Notes: generated by a model from the letters alone, not told the origin. Shown: positions 8,333 to 18,864, counted from the stretch's first letter. The stretch is DNA of 64,000 nt from JAFARZ01 sp035651595 (GCA_035651595.1 DASRFJ010000360.1:3053-67052); one strand, 5' to 3'. Numbers and translations are program-made.

Positions 8333-9591
8333 CCGCTCGCTCCCGCCAGCACGGCGGATCCGGGGACGGTAACTGTAACGGTAGTTCCTTGGCGAGGCCG
8401 GCTGTCGATCCGCAAGTGTCCGCCCGCTAGCGCCGCCCGTTCGCGCATGCCGAGCAGGCCGAAACCCGCCCGGCCCGCGGCGCCGCTCTCGTGCCGTCCC
8501 AGGTCGAACCCGTGCCCGTCGTCGGTGACCACGAGCTGTGCCTCGCGGTCGCCGAACGTCGCCGACACGGTGATCTCCCGGGCACCACTGTGCCGCCGGG
8601 CGTTCGTCAAGGCCTCCTGCGCGGAGCGGTACAGGACCGCGTGCGCGGCGGCGCTGATGCTGCCCTCATCGCCGGTCACGGTGAGGGTGACCCGTTGCTG
8701 TCCGGCGGCGGCCTGCCGCACAAGGTCGGCCAGCATGACGCTAAGCCGCGCCGGCGGCCGGTCACCGCGCAGCGCGCGGACCGACATGCGGACGTCGTCC
8801 AATGCCTGGCGCGCCGATGAGCGGGCGTCGGCCAGCGCCTGATCGGCCGATGCCCGGTCACGGTCGCGGAACGCCGTGGCCTTCTCCAGCTGAACTGCGA
8901 TCGCGGTCAGATGATGGCCCAGGCTGTCGTGGATGTCCCTGGCCAGCCTGTTCCGTTCGGCCTCCGCGGACAGTTCGGCCACCTGGGCCGAATAGGCGGT
9001 CAGCTGGACGTGTGACTCCTCCAGCTCCCGCAGCGTCTGCTCCAGCCGCGCACGGCTGGCCTGCTCCCCTACCGCGATATTCGCCATGGCGATGGCCAGT
9101 ATCAGGCCGACGCCGAACATGAGGACGTCGGACAGGTACGTCGCCTGCGTGTACCAGTGCGGCACCCGCAGCATGAAGGTCGCGATCAGCAGGACCAGGC
9201 ACAATGCGGCGAGCGCGAGGCTCACCGCGCGCCCGAAGGCGAAGTAGGCAGCGAACGGCACCAGCACGAACAACGCGCGGGATTCACCTGAGGGGTCCAG
9301 TGCCGCCGCCACGACGAACAGGCCGAGCCGCGACGCCAGCAGCGCGACCACTGGCCATTGACGGCCGCCACGGCCCAGCCACCGCTGCTGCGCGACCTCC
9401 AAGCCGAACAGCAGGATCATCACCGCGACGAAACCTGCGGTACGCGCCGCGTTACCGCTACCGAGACTCATTGCGCTGTAGTACAGGCCGGCTGCCAGGA
9501 CGACACCGTAGACCATCGCGGAAACCCACGGCACCGCCGTCGGCCCCGCGGGGCAATCCTTCCTAGGCAGCGGCATCCAGCTGACAGCCAT
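8329..9591 (-). CDS. NarL-type sensor histidine kinase
   Basis: About 420 residues. Several N-terminal membrane helices (YGVVLAAGLYYSAMSL through FGVGLILAIAMANIAV) are followed by a coiled linker, a HisKA_3 domain with phospho-His in ARDIHDSLGHHLTAI, and an HATPase_c domain (VVTDDGHGFDL, GLLGMRERAALAGG). It phosphorylates the coupled response regulator at 7655-8332. Start ATG 9591 is preferred because GGAGG lies just upstream; 9606 is an alternative. The membrane-embedded sensor with little extracellular loop suggests that it senses membrane state. Confidence 0.93.
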   Translation of the reverse strand: MAVSWMPLPRKDCPAGPTAVPWVSAMVYGVVLAAGLYYSAMSLGSGNAARTAGFVAVMILLFGLEVAQQRWLGRGGRQWPVVALLASRLGLFVVAAALDPSGESRALFVLVPFAAYFAFGRAVSLALAALCLVLLIATFMLRVPHWYTQATYLSDVLMFGVGLILAIAMANIAVGEQASRARLEQTLRELEESHVQLTAYSAQVAELSAEAERNRLARDIHDSLGHHLTAIAVQLEKATAFRDRDRASADQALADARSSARQALDDVRMSVRALRGDRPPARLSVMLADLVRQAAAGQQRVTLTVTGDEGSISAAAHAVLYRSAQEALTNARRHSGAREITVSATFGDREAQLVVTDDGHGFDLGRHESGAAGRAGFGLLGMRERAALAGGHLRIDSRPRQGTTVTVTVPGSAVLAGASG

Positions 9592-9631
9592 GGCGGCCTC
9601 CTTCACGCGCTGCCCGTCTACCGCAGCGCTT

Positions 9632-9649
9632 CCAGGCTAATGTGCCTGG
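9632..9649. promoter_or_regulatory. inverted repeat upstream of the kinase gene
   Basis: CCAGGC-TAATGT-GCCTGG is a perfect 6+6 inverted repeat, 41 bases upstream of the histidine kinase start. It could be the operator of the paired response regulator. Confidence 0.3.
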
Positions 9650-9872
9650 CGACGGCGGCCTTGCTTCCGATTCACGTGCGGCCGGAATTAGCCGCAAGAC
9701 ACGTGCCTTCTGGCATAACGGCCGCCACGCAGCCGCGCACCTTCAACTCGCGATGAACGTCCCGGTCGGGCCGGGTCGGGTCGGCCAGCAGGTCTGCGGC
9801 CACGCGGCGTCGTCCGGCGCCAACCGATGAAGATCGTCCCGACCAGGCCCGTTTGCCAGGATCTGAAAAGCG

Positions 9873-9961
9873 CGGAGGATCGGGGATTTGAACCCCGGAG
9901 GGTGTTGCCACCCAACCGCATTAGCAGTGCGGCGCCATAGACCGGACTAGGCGAATCCTCC
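9873..9961 (-). tRNA. tRNA-Ser(GCU)
   Basis: Reading the minus strand, an acceptor GGAGGAT pairs with ATCCTCC. The anticodon stem CCGCA/TGCGG holds loop CTGCTAA with anticodon GCT. A long variable arm (GGGTGGCAACACCC) and the T-arm GGGGTTCAAATCCCC mark a class II serine tRNA of 89 nt. CCA is not encoded. Confidence 0.96.
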
Positions 9962-10427
9962 AGCCGCGCCGTACGCGGCGCATGCTGCCATAGCGTACCG
10001 GTACCAGACCGCGCCCGGCAAAGCAGCCGAACACTCGACGCCCAGCGGGCCCCGCGTGAGCCACATCCGCACCCGCCACGTCACGACCGCCCACTGTCCG
10101 GTTCGACGCAGGCGCCCGATCGTCATTGCCGATTGCTTAGCGCAGTGCCCGTTCTGTCCGCTACGTTCGGTGATAGCTCTGGATCCAGAAGGCGATCCGA
10201 AATTACTGCGGACACTTACCCTCCCAAATCGGGGGGGTAAGTGTCCGCAATAATCTGGCGCGCCTGGCGGCGCGACCGGAATCTGGCGATATGTCCCCAT
10301 ATGAGATACGGGACGTGGGCGGCCGTATGACGGCGCCAGGGCACGCGAGACGCAGCGAGCAACGCATTGCTCTGGACTGAAACGGAAGCGCGGCTCGTAG
10401 CGGGCGACCCGGGAAGCCCCGCGGGGG
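9962..10427. other. intergenic stretch without a recognisable gene
   Basis: This 466-bp gap between tRNA-Ser and the sigma/ligase gene holds one copy of the dispersed palindromic repeat (10202-10254) and its conserved flank (10142-10201). Open frames crossing it show no protein-like composition. Nothing else was recognised. Confidence 0.6.
10142..10254. repeat. dispersed palindromic repeat, copy A with conserved left flank
   Basis: The palindrome is 10202-10254: ATTACTGCGGACACTTACCC, TCCC, AAATC, GGGG, then the mirrored arm ending CCGCAATAAT. Copies also lie at 18739, 43661 and 53991. The stem asymmetry (CCCTCCC against GGGGGGG) gives it an orientation, plus-strand here. The flank 10142-10201 aligns without gaps to the flank of the inverted copy at 53991-54104, including TACGTTCGGTG, CAGAAG and TCCGAAATTA. 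Confidence 0.85.
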
Positions 10428-12632
<2,205 letters not shown>

Positions 12633-12637
12633 ACTGC

Positions 12638-12655
12638 CTACCTTACTTAAGGTAG
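12638..12655. promoter_or_regulatory. operator-like palindrome overlapping a leaderless promoter
   Basis: CTACCTTA-CT-TAAGGTAG is a perfect 8+8 inverted repeat ending 6 bases before the sigma-factor ATG. On the minus strand it contains TAAGGT (12645-12640), 7 bases before the ATG, matching a TANNNT -10 box for a leaderless transcript. A protein bound here would block the promoter. Confidence 0.6.
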
Positions 12656-12780
12656 ATCGATTAGCTACGCACCGTGGTACACCTAGCCTGGGGGATGTAT
12701 CTCTGTTGCCTTACGCACCAACGTGACGGAATCACTTGACGTAACCGCCCAGCCGAAGCAGGGTCATAAACGGAGGCGGC

Positions 12781-13863
12781 ATGCAATCCCACGGAAGGCA
12801 AGTGCGGCATTCGACGGAAATTCCCCATTGGTGTGATGATGTCCCGGACTCGACCAGTCCGGCGCGGGTTATCCGTTTCGCCCGGCGGTCGGTGCTCCGG
12901 GCCGCGGTACTCGGGTCAGACTCACCCAGGACCTCAGGCGACCCACCGGGAACCACCCTGGTATACACCGTCATCGGGAAGATCCTCGATGTCAGCCCGC
13001 ACGTCCTGGTGCTCGAGACCGACGCAGGCGAACAGCGGTTCCCGGTGTCCGCCTCCGCCGCCGCCTGGCGCGGCGGCCCGGTGGCGCCGGCCGCGCTGCG
13101 GCAAGGCGATCACGCAATTGTGCGTCGCGACAAGCCCGGCTCCCCGGTCGTCGACCGGATCTGGGCCGAGACCGGCCGGGTCACCGGAACCATCATCGAG
13201 CGCGATGGCCCCGCCACCCTGCTCGTGGACGAGGGGCCTGCCAAGGGGCGCCGGATCGTCATCATCGGCGCCGGCGCCTCTGGGCGGATTCAGGTCCGCT
13301 TCCCCCGCCTCGAGCCTGGCTACCTGATCGATGTGATCGGACTACGCCACGACGGCTTCCTCGAGGCGCTGATCCCGGCTACCGCCCAGCCGCCGTATCA
13401 CGCCGGACACCCGCCGGTGCCGCCCATGGTCAGCGGGCATGTGCCCGACTCGCTCAGCGGCACCGCCGTCTGGCACGAGCCGGGCGAGGAGCCGGTCGGC
13501 CTGCTCGGCCTCGCTTACCCCGCCCTGGACCCCGAGACAAGCTGCGAACGCACCCGGGCAACCCCAACCTGCGAGGGCGACCTGCACGCCGTGGACCCGC
13601 ACACCACCGGCCCGGGCTGCGTGCGGCTCCCCTACCTGTCGGTCGGCAGCACACTCCGGCTGCGGAACGACTGTTCCGGGCGGGCCCGCAGCCTGCCCGT
13701 GACCGGCTGCGGGGCGACCGCGCGGCTGTTCTGCGATCGCTGCGTCGCATGCGGCACCTCCCGCAAGGGGCGGATCGCCGACCTCACGATGGCCGCCTTC
13801 GTCGAGCTTGGCGGCGATCTGGAGGCCGGCTGCTTCAACGCGACGATGACGATCGGCGGGTGA
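12781..13863 (+). CDS. Cys-rich protein of unknown function, paired with a MauE-like protein
   Basis: A 360-residue protein that I do not recognise. The first half contains beta-rich sequence with a repeated GKILDVSPHVLVLET / GRVTGTIIERDGPATLLVDE pattern, suggesting an OB-like barrel. The last 110 residues hold about ten cysteines (SCERTRATPTCEGD, GPGCV, NDCSG, TGCG, FCDRCVACG, GCF) that could bind metal or form disulfides. ATG follows GGAGG by 5 bases. It ends 4 bases before the MauE-like gene, so they are an operon. The redox-type partner favours disulfide or cofactor maturation of this protein, but that is inference. Confidence 0.7.
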   Translation: MQSHGRQVRHSTEIPHWCDDVPDSTSPARVIRFARRSVLRAAVLGSDSPRTSGDPPGTTLVYTVIGKILDVSPHVLVLETDAGEQRFPVSASAAAWRGGPVAPAALRQGDHAIVRRDKPGSPVVDRIWAETGRVTGTIIERDGPATLLVDEGPAKGRRIVIIGAGASGRIQVRFPRLEPGYLIDVIGLRHDGFLEALIPATAQPPYHAGHPPVPPMVSGHVPDSLSGTAVWHEPGEEPVGLLGLAYPALDPETSCERTRATPTCEGDLHAVDPHTTGPGCVRLPYLSVGSTLRLRNDCSGRARSLPVTGCGATARLFCDRCVACGTSRKGRIADLTMAAFVELGGDLEAGCFNATMTIGG

Positions 13864-13867
13864 GGGC

Positions 13868-14677
13868 GTGGCATTAGCACTGCTCACCGTGCGGCAGCTC
13901 CAGGTGCCGCTGCTCGCGCTGATGCTGCTCGGCGGCTGTGCCAGCAAGGCCCGGCGGGTCATCAGGGACCGCGCGATCGCCGCCGGTCTTGGCCCGACCG
14001 GGCTGTTCCCGTGGCGGCTGCGCCGTCCGTTCATGGTCGTGATGTGTGTCGTCGAGCTGACCCTCGGCATTGCTCTGTCCGCCACCGCGGTACGGCCGGG
14101 CGCTCCCGCCACCATCACCCGGGCGGGCACCGCGCTGTTCTTCCTGGTCGCGATCGGCACGCTGTACGAGGTGCGGCAGCACCGGCCGGAGGCCGGCTGC
14201 GGCTGCTTCGGCGACCTGAGCGAGACGCCCATCGGCCTGCGCACGATTGGCCGCGCCTGCCTGCTGTGCCTTGCGGCGGTCGTTTCCATCGGCGCACCGC
14301 CGCTGCACATGGCCAACTCGACCCGTGAAGCGGGCTTCTTCGTCTGTGTGCTCGGACTTGAGCTGGTCGCGATCGCCGCGCTGTCCCCGGAGATCGCCGA
14401 GATAGGTGTCCGCCTGGGTTACTCCGAACCGTGCGAGCTGCGCCGCCTTCCGGTCACCCGGACGCTCGCGTCACTGCGGACCAGTTCTCAGTGGCGCAGG
14501 CACGCCGCCCAGATAACCGGCGACGGACCCGCCGACATCTGGCGCGAAGGCTGCTGGCGGTTTGTCGTGTTCCAGGGTGTCGCCCACGGCCGGCCGGCGG
14601 ACATCGTCTTCGCCGTCTACCTCCAGCCGCGGCGTCCGCCGATCCGGGTAGCAGTTGTCGATACCGGTCTAACGTGA
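13868..14677 (+). CDS. MauE/DoxX-like redox-associated membrane protein
   Basis: A 269-residue membrane protein. The N-terminal half has four predicted helices and a CGCFG motif (EAGCGCFGDLSE), the signature of MauE/DoxX-family proteins that support disulfide or quinone chemistry. A second part (about 190-269) is soluble and ends with VAVVDTGLT. In methylamine utilisation, MauE helps mature the disulfide-rich light subunit. Here the partner is the Cys-rich protein immediately upstream, so an analogous job is plausible. GTG start; the stop overlaps a hairpin. Confidence 0.7.
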   Translation: MALALLTVRQLQVPLLALMLLGGCASKARRVIRDRAIAAGLGPTGLFPWRLRRPFMVVMCVVELTLGIALSATAVRPGAPATITRAGTALFFLVAIGTLYEVRQHRPEAGCGCFGDLSETPIGLRTIGRACLLCLAAVVSIGAPPLHMANSTREAGFFVCVLGLELVAIAALSPEIAEIGVRLGYSEPCELRRLPVTRTLASLRTSSQWRRHAAQITGDGPADIWREGCWRFVVFQGVAHGRPADIVFAVYLQPRRPPIRVAVVDTGLT

Positions 14678-14697
14678 TCTAGCAAAATCGCTAGATC
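14676..14697. terminator. convergent hairpin terminator
   Basis: GATCTAGC-AAAATC-GCTAGATC is a perfect 8+8 inverted repeat. It overlaps the stop codon of the MauE-like gene and precedes the stop of the convergent ATPase gene. Confidence 0.6.
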
Positions 14698-14712
14698 GTG
14701 TTAGAGAATCCT

Positions 14713-15897
14713 CTACACGGGCTGCGAGCGCAAGAACTTGCCGAAGTGCGGGACGGTGAACGCGATCAATCCTCGCTCCGAGCTGTAGATAAGCCCCTTC
14801 TTGATCAGGCCGTCCCTGGCCGGCGACAGGCTGGATGGCTTGCGGCCAAGCTCGTCGGCGACCACCGACGTCGGCACCGGCTCATCGCCGGCCGAGGCCA
14901 TCGCGCGCATGTACTCTCGTTCGGCCGGCGTCGCCCGCTCGTACCGGCTGCCGAAGAACCCGACGGCCAGCTCGCCCTCCGCCTCCGGCGCGGCGACCAG
15001 CACATCCTTCTCGGTCACCGGCGACGCCGCCGCGACATCCCAGGTCACCTTGCCGTACGCCTGCACGAAGAACGGATACCCGTCGGCCGCCTCGTACAGC
15101 GCGTCCAGGGCACCGGTGGTGAACGTCACGTCCTCGCGTTCCGCGGGCGCGATCAGCGCCAGGTCGGCCGCCTCCCGGTCGAGTTTGTCTATCCGGGCGT
15201 AGCGGAAAAGCCGTTCGGAATAAGACTTACTGGCAGAGAGCACGGACGGGAGGTGCGGCAGGCCGGCGCCAACCACAATCAGCGGGCCGCCGGACTGGGA
15301 CAGCTCGTGGCAGGCGGCGCACAGCGCCGACACGTCGGGGGTGGGCACGTCCTGCATCTCGTCGACGAACAGGCCGATCCCGACGCCGAGGTCGCCGGCC
15401 ACGGACGCGGCCTCGGCGAACAGCTCGGTCAGGTCGACCTCCAGGTCGCCGGAGTCGGCGCGGCCGCGCACCGCGGGCACGTCGATGCCCATGCCAGTGG
15501 TGACTGAGGTGCCCTTGGGCAGCTTGGGGTCGCGCAGGGCGAACGACTTCAGCACGCCGAGGAAGTACTCGATCCGGTCCGGTGCGCGGTGCCGCGGCGC
15601 GATCTCCCGCACCGCCATGTGCAGCGCGGCGGCGACCGGCCGGCGGATCGACTGGTCCGGCCGTGCCTCGATCTTGCCGGTCCCCCACAGCCGCTGGATG
15701 GCCATCGACCGGAACGTGTTCAGCAGCACGGTCTTGCCGACGCCGCGCAGGCCGGTCAGCACCATCGACCGTTCGGGGCGGCCGCGGGCGACCCGTTCGA
15801 GGACGACCTCGAACTGGGCGATCTCCCGATCGCGCCCGGTGAGCTCCGGCGGCCGCTGGCCGGCGCCGGGAGCGTAGGGGTTGCGCACCGGATCCAT
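14713..15897 (-). CDS. ORC/AAA_16-type ATP-binding protein with winged helix
   Basis: 394 residues. It opens with a TGRDREIAQFEVVLERVARG lead-in, then Walker A VLTGLRGVGKTVLL (about 42-55) and Walker B GIGLFVDEMQDV (about 163-174). Next come a sensor-like VVGAGLP and a C-terminal winged-helix segment (TSVVADELGRKPSSLSPARDGLIKKGLIY). This layout matches archaeal-type/ORC1-CDC6-like ATPases common in actinomycetes, whose role is usually unknown. It stands alone between convergent and co-directional neighbours. No partner nuclease or helicase is adjacent. Confidence 0.85.
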   Translation of the reverse strand: MDPVRNPYAPGAGQRPPELTGRDREIAQFEVVLERVARGRPERSMVLTGLRGVGKTVLLNTFRSMAIQRLWGTGKIEARPDQSIRRPVAAALHMAVREIAPRHRAPDRIEYFLGVLKSFALRDPKLPKGTSVTTGMGIDVPAVRGRADSGDLEVDLTELFAEAASVAGDLGVGIGLFVDEMQDVPTPDVSALCAACHELSQSGGPLIVVGAGLPHLPSVLSASKSYSERLFRYARIDKLDREAADLALIAPAEREDVTFTTGALDALYEAADGYPFFVQAYGKVTWDVAAASPVTEKDVLVAAPEAEGELAVGFFGSRYERATPAEREYMRAMASAGDEPVPTSVVADELGRKPSSLSPARDGLIKKGLIYSSERGLIAFTVPHFGKFLRSQPV

Positions 15898-15972
15898 GGA
15901 TCGGACTCTATGGCCCGCTCTAGCCCAGACCCTAGATTTCCCTAGAAACCGCTACCGGCGTGTCGCGGTACG

Positions 15973-16941
15973 TCAGTGTTCGCGGCGGTTGAGGCGGGCC
16001 AGGTACTCGTTGTAGGCCGCCAGGTGGGCATCGTCGTCCACGCTCTCGCTGACGTCGGCGGTGGCCGAAACCTGGGTCGCGAAGTTCGCCCGCCGCGCCG
16101 ACTCCAGCCAGCCGAGGCCGCCGTCGGCGAGCTTCTCCCGGCTCCACCCGAAGAACACGGCCATCATCAGCGCGAACATCAGCCCGGCCCCGCCGACCCA
16201 CATGACCGCCCCGCCGATGTGCACGTCGTCGATCGGACTCGGCGCCCATGACGGCCGGCCATCGGCCATCGACGGGAACGGGTTGCCGCCTTCGGAGCCG
16301 AGGACGAGGCCGGTGAACGCGTCCACCGGCATGGCCAGGAACAGCAGGAACAGCCGGGTCGGGTAGGAAACCCGCCAGCGGATCGGCTCGCGCCCGATCA
16401 GCGGCAGGAAGTACAGGTAGCCCGCCACCAGGTAGAGCACGTGCTCCCCCTGGTGGACCGCCTCGTGGGTCATCACCAGGTTCATGAAGCCGGTGAGGTG
16501 CGTGCCGACGATCACTCCGACGTACAGCGCCACGCCGACGGCCGGGAAGGTGAGCGCGCTGATCACGTTCGAGCGCATTGCGCGTTTTGCCCAGGTGTGC
16601 ACCGGGTTCCGGCTGGCGTGCAGCAGCAGTGTGCCCGGCTGGCCCACCACCAGCAGCGGCGGCGCGACCATGAGCAGCAACAGGTGCTGGACCATGTGAT
16701 CCCAGAACAGCACATCGTCGTAGCTGCCGACGCCGCTCTCGGTGGCGACCACGATCGTGCCGATTCCGGCCAGGAACAGCGCCGTCCGCCACCACGGCCA
16801 CGGCCGGACCGGGTGCTTGCGCCAGACCCGGTAAACCCCCCACAGGTAGAGTCCGGCCGCCACGACGGCGAATGCCGTCACGACCGGAGCGAACTGCCAC
16901 AGCGTGAGGATCCGCGCCACGCTGATCGGGGGGAGGCCCAT
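15973..16941 (-). CDS. ctaG: CtaG-type cytochrome c oxidase assembly protein
   Basis: 322 residues with about seven to nine membrane helices. Family marks include WDHMVQHLLLLMVAPPLLV, the His-rich helix MTHEAVHQGEHVLYLVAGYLYF and DDVHIGGAVMWVGG. These histidines fit the caa3-type CtaG family, which helps deliver copper to cytochrome oxidase. The C-terminal tail is cytoplasmic and ends AAYNEYLARLNRREH. No oxidase subunit gene is nearby. The alternative frame 15932-16993 on the same strand is a shadow. Confidence 0.92.
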   Translation of the reverse strand: MGLPPISVARILTLWQFAPVVTAFAVVAAGLYLWGVYRVWRKHPVRPWPWWRTALFLAGIGTIVVATESGVGSYDDVLFWDHMVQHLLLLMVAPPLLVVGQPGTLLLHASRNPVHTWAKRAMRSNVISALTFPAVGVALYVGVIVGTHLTGFMNLVMTHEAVHQGEHVLYLVAGYLYFLPLIGREPIRWRVSYPTRLFLLFLAMPVDAFTGLVLGSEGGNPFPSMADGRPSWAPSPIDDVHIGGAVMWVGGAGLMFALMMAVFFGWSREKLADGGLGWLESARRANFATQVSATADVSESVDDDAHLAAYNEYLARLNRREH

Positions 16942-16989
16942 GTCTCATAACACTACTCGCGGTCGTAGATCGGCTGGACCTGGGCGAGG

Positions 16990-17517
16990 TCACCGCCGGA
17001 CGAACACGGCGTGGACGGTGAGCGTGTCGTGCGCGGCTACCGTACCCAGGAAGTTCCAGGTGAGCCCGAACTCCGCATGGTTGATCCGGACTTCGGCGTC
17101 GAGCCGCACCTCGTCATCCTCGTGGACGACCGAGGTCGCTTCGAAGGTCAGCGGCCGGGTGCGGTCACGGACGGTCAGGGTGCCGGTGACGGTCGCGCCC
17201 TGGCCGGACGGCTCGGCGCCCGTCAGCGCGAAGACGATGTCCGGATATTTGCTGACATGGAGGAAGTCGGCCGAGCGCAGGTGCTTGTCGCGTCTGCCGA
17301 TGTTCGTGTCGATGGACGCCGCGGCGACCGTGAGGGCGCCGCTCACCTCGCCTGCCTGCGTAATCGTGCCATGGCCCGCGACCTGCCGGAACACGCCGCT
17401 CGTCGGCATCAGGCCGCCCAGACTCCGGTTCTTCAGCGAGATGGTGGACCGTGCCGGGTCGAGGACCCAGTCACCCACCAGCGCCGCGCTGTCCAGCAGG
17501 TCCTTGGTTAGCTCCAT
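16990..17517 (-). CDS. YceI-family lipid-binding protein
   Basis: 175 residues matching the YceI lipocalin-like fold throughout: GDWVLDPARSTISLKNRS at the start, DFLHVSKYPDIVFALTG, GTLTVRDRTRPLTFEA and the closing AEFGLTWNFLGT. YceI proteins bind isoprenoids or other amphiphiles. There is no signal peptide, so this one should be cytoplasmic. The start ATG is at 17517; longer upstream frames run into the divergent sigma gene. The divergent ECF41-like sigma factor may drive it. Confidence 0.9.
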   Translation of the reverse strand: MELTKDLLDSAALVGDWVLDPARSTISLKNRSLGGLMPTSGVFRQVAGHGTITQAGEVSGALTVAAASIDTNIGRRDKHLRSADFLHVSKYPDIVFALTGAEPSGQGATVTGTLTVRDRTRPLTFEATSVVHEDDEVRLDAEVRINHAEFGLTWNFLGTVAAHDTLTVHAVFVRR

Positions 17518-17528
17518 GATCGCCGCCT

Positions 17529-17555
17529 TGTCACACTGAGGAGATGTGAGGTGTC
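17529..17555 (+). promoter_or_regulatory. ECF41-like promoter motif
   Basis: TGTCACA (17529-17535), 16 bases, then TGTC (17552-17555) closely fits the TGTCACA-N16-CGTC motif reported for ECF41 sigma factors. It lies 37 bases upstream of the ECF41-like gene and points toward it, suggesting autoregulation. Confidence 0.6.
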
Positions 17556-17592
17556 TGTCCATACGACACGCGAGGATCAGGGGATGTGACCG

Positions 17593-18477
17593 ATGTCCGA
17601 GGCCGACGTGGAGAGCTTCGAACGGAACCGGGCCCGCCTGCGGGCGGTTGCCTACCGGATGCTCGGCTCGTTCACCGAAGCCGACGACGCCGTCCAGGAG
17701 GCGTGGCTGCGGTTCAGCCAGACGGACGCCAGCGGCGTCGACAACCTCGGCGCGTGGCTGACCACGATCACCGCGCGGGTCTGCCTGAACGTGCTGCGCG
17801 CGCGGAACGCGCGGCGTGAGGAGCCGCTGCATGACGTGCACGTGCCCGACCCGGTGGTCAGCCGCGCGGACGGGACGAACCCGGAGGAGCAAGCGCTGCT
17901 GGCCGACTCGGTCGGACTCGCGCTCCAGGTCGTGCTCGACACGCTGACGCCGGCCGAACGGCTGGCGTTCGTCCTGCACGACATGTTCGGCCTGCCCTTC
18001 GACGACATCGCCCCCATGGTCGGGCGCACCCCGGCCACGACAAGGCAGCTCGCCAGCCGGGCCAGGCGCCGGGTGCGCGGCGCCGATGTGCAATCCCCCG
18101 ACCCCGACCTCGGCCGCCAGCGGGAGGTTGTCGACGCCTTCTTCGCCGCGGCGCACCGCGGTGATTTCGACGCGCTCGTCGCGCTGCTCGACCCCGATGT
18201 CCTGCTCCGGTCCGACGGCGGAACGGCGCATCCGGAGTTTTCCGTGGCGATCCATGGCGCGGCGGAGGTCGCCCGCCGTACGCTCTCGGTCGCCTCCACG
18301 ACCGGGATCAAGCATCCGGCCCTGGTCAACGGGGCCGCGGGCGTCGTTGTCACGCTGCACGGCACGCCGGTCGCGGTCATGGGCTTTACCGTCGTCCGCG
18401 GCAAGATCACCGAGATCAACGCGATCGTCGACCCCGAGCGTGTTGACCGCCTAGGCCTGGCCGTCCTCGACGACTGA
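17593..18477 (+). CDS. ECF41/SigJ-like sigma factor with fused SnoaL-like domain
   Basis: 294 residues. Sigma region 2 (RAVAYRMLGSFTEADDAVQEAWLRF) and region 4 (ERLAFVLHDMFGLPFDDIA, then an RTPATTRQLASRARRRVRG helix) are followed by an NTF2/SnoaL-like domain from about 178. That domain begins QREVVDAFFAAAHRGDFDALVALLDPDVLLRSDGG, whose DGG fits the DGGG(R/K) signature. In this group the C-terminal domain, rather than an anti-sigma factor, controls activity. ATG follows AGGGGA by 8 bases. The divergent YceI gene is a candidate target in place of the usual oxidoreductase or decarboxylase. Confidence 0.92.
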   Translation: MSEADVESFERNRARLRAVAYRMLGSFTEADDAVQEAWLRFSQTDASGVDNLGAWLTTITARVCLNVLRARNARREEPLHDVHVPDPVVSRADGTNPEEQALLADSVGLALQVVLDTLTPAERLAFVLHDMFGLPFDDIAPMVGRTPATTRQLASRARRRVRGADVQSPDPDLGRQREVVDAFFAAAHRGDFDALVALLDPDVLLRSDGGTAHPEFSVAIHGAAEVARRTLSVASTTGIKHPALVNGAAGVVVTLHGTPVAVMGFTVVRGKITEINAIVDPERVDRLGLAVLDD

Positions 18478-18493
18478 CGTCGGCATCGAACCG

Positions 18494-18582
18494 CGGAGCG
18501 GGAGGGATTCGAACCCCCGGGCCACGTGAGTGGCCGGCTGCTTTCAAGGCAGCTGCAATCAACCGGACTCTGCCACCGCTCC
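18494..18582 (-). tRNA. tRNA-Ser(UGA)
   Basis: Minus strand: acceptor GGAGCGG pairs with CCGCTCC. The anticodon stem GCTGC/GCAGC encloses CTTGAAA with anticodon TGA. A long variable arm (GGCCACTCACGTGGCC) and T-arm GGGGTTCGAATCCC follow. Class II serine tRNA, 89 nt, CCA not encoded. Confidence 0.96.
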
Positions 18583-18710
18583 CAGCCGGTACGCCGACCG
18601 CAGGTTACTGACCGACGCCCGTACAGGCACTCTTCTATTAGATACTCGGCGCCGTCCGCCGCGAGTATGTACAGCCAATCGTATGCGTGGCGTGGCACGC
18701 GCTTAACCAT
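18583..18710 (-). pseudogene. short protein-like remnant between a repeat and tRNA-Ser
   Basis: The minus-strand frame from ATG 18710 reads MVKRVPRHAYDWLYILAADG and continues EYLIEECLYGRRSV with convincing protein composition. It then runs straight into the tRNA gene, and upstream it is cut by the palindromic repeat. It resembles the DNA-binding tail of small actinobacterial endonuclease/integrase-associated proteins, but the match is weak. It is best read as a gene fragment. Confidence 0.3.
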
Positions 18711-18738
18711 GTAACCCGCGCCGGAGAGGCCTCCTGAG

Positions 18739-18790
18739 ATTATTGCGGACACTTACCCTCCCAGTTTGGGGGGTAAGTGTCCGCAGTAAT
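18739..18790. repeat. dispersed palindromic repeat, copy B
   Basis: ATTATTGCGGACACTTACCC, TCCC, AGTTT, GGGG and a mirrored arm ending CCGCAGTAAT. Same family and same plus orientation as copy A. It lies 156 bases from tRNA-Ser(UGA) and 75 bases beyond the end of the ParA-like gene. Confidence 0.85.
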
Positions 18791-18802
18791 TCGAGACCGT
18801 GG

Positions 18803-18830
18803 CACAAATCCGCATTTATGCGGATTTGTG
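18803..18830 (-). terminator. terminator of the ParA-like gene
   Basis: CACAAATCCGCAT-TT-ATGCGGATTTGTG is a perfect 13-bp stem, 34 bases after the stop of the ParA-like gene. No T-tract is present. Confidence 0.75.
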
Positions 18831-18864
18831 TTCGAGGGCTGCGGGTCAGGGCCGACGGGGGCGG

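Noticed and set aside
9962..10427. A small gene across repeat copy A, because copies A and D give similar translated tails (LLRTLTLP and GGKCPQ)
   Set aside because: The similarity follows from nucleotide identity of the palindromic repeat; the frames have no ribosome site or conserved start.
15932..16993. A same-strand alternative frame of 353 residues at the ctaG locus
   Set aside because: The ctaG frame has the conserved membrane and His motifs; this one is Arg/Gly/Pro-rich noise.
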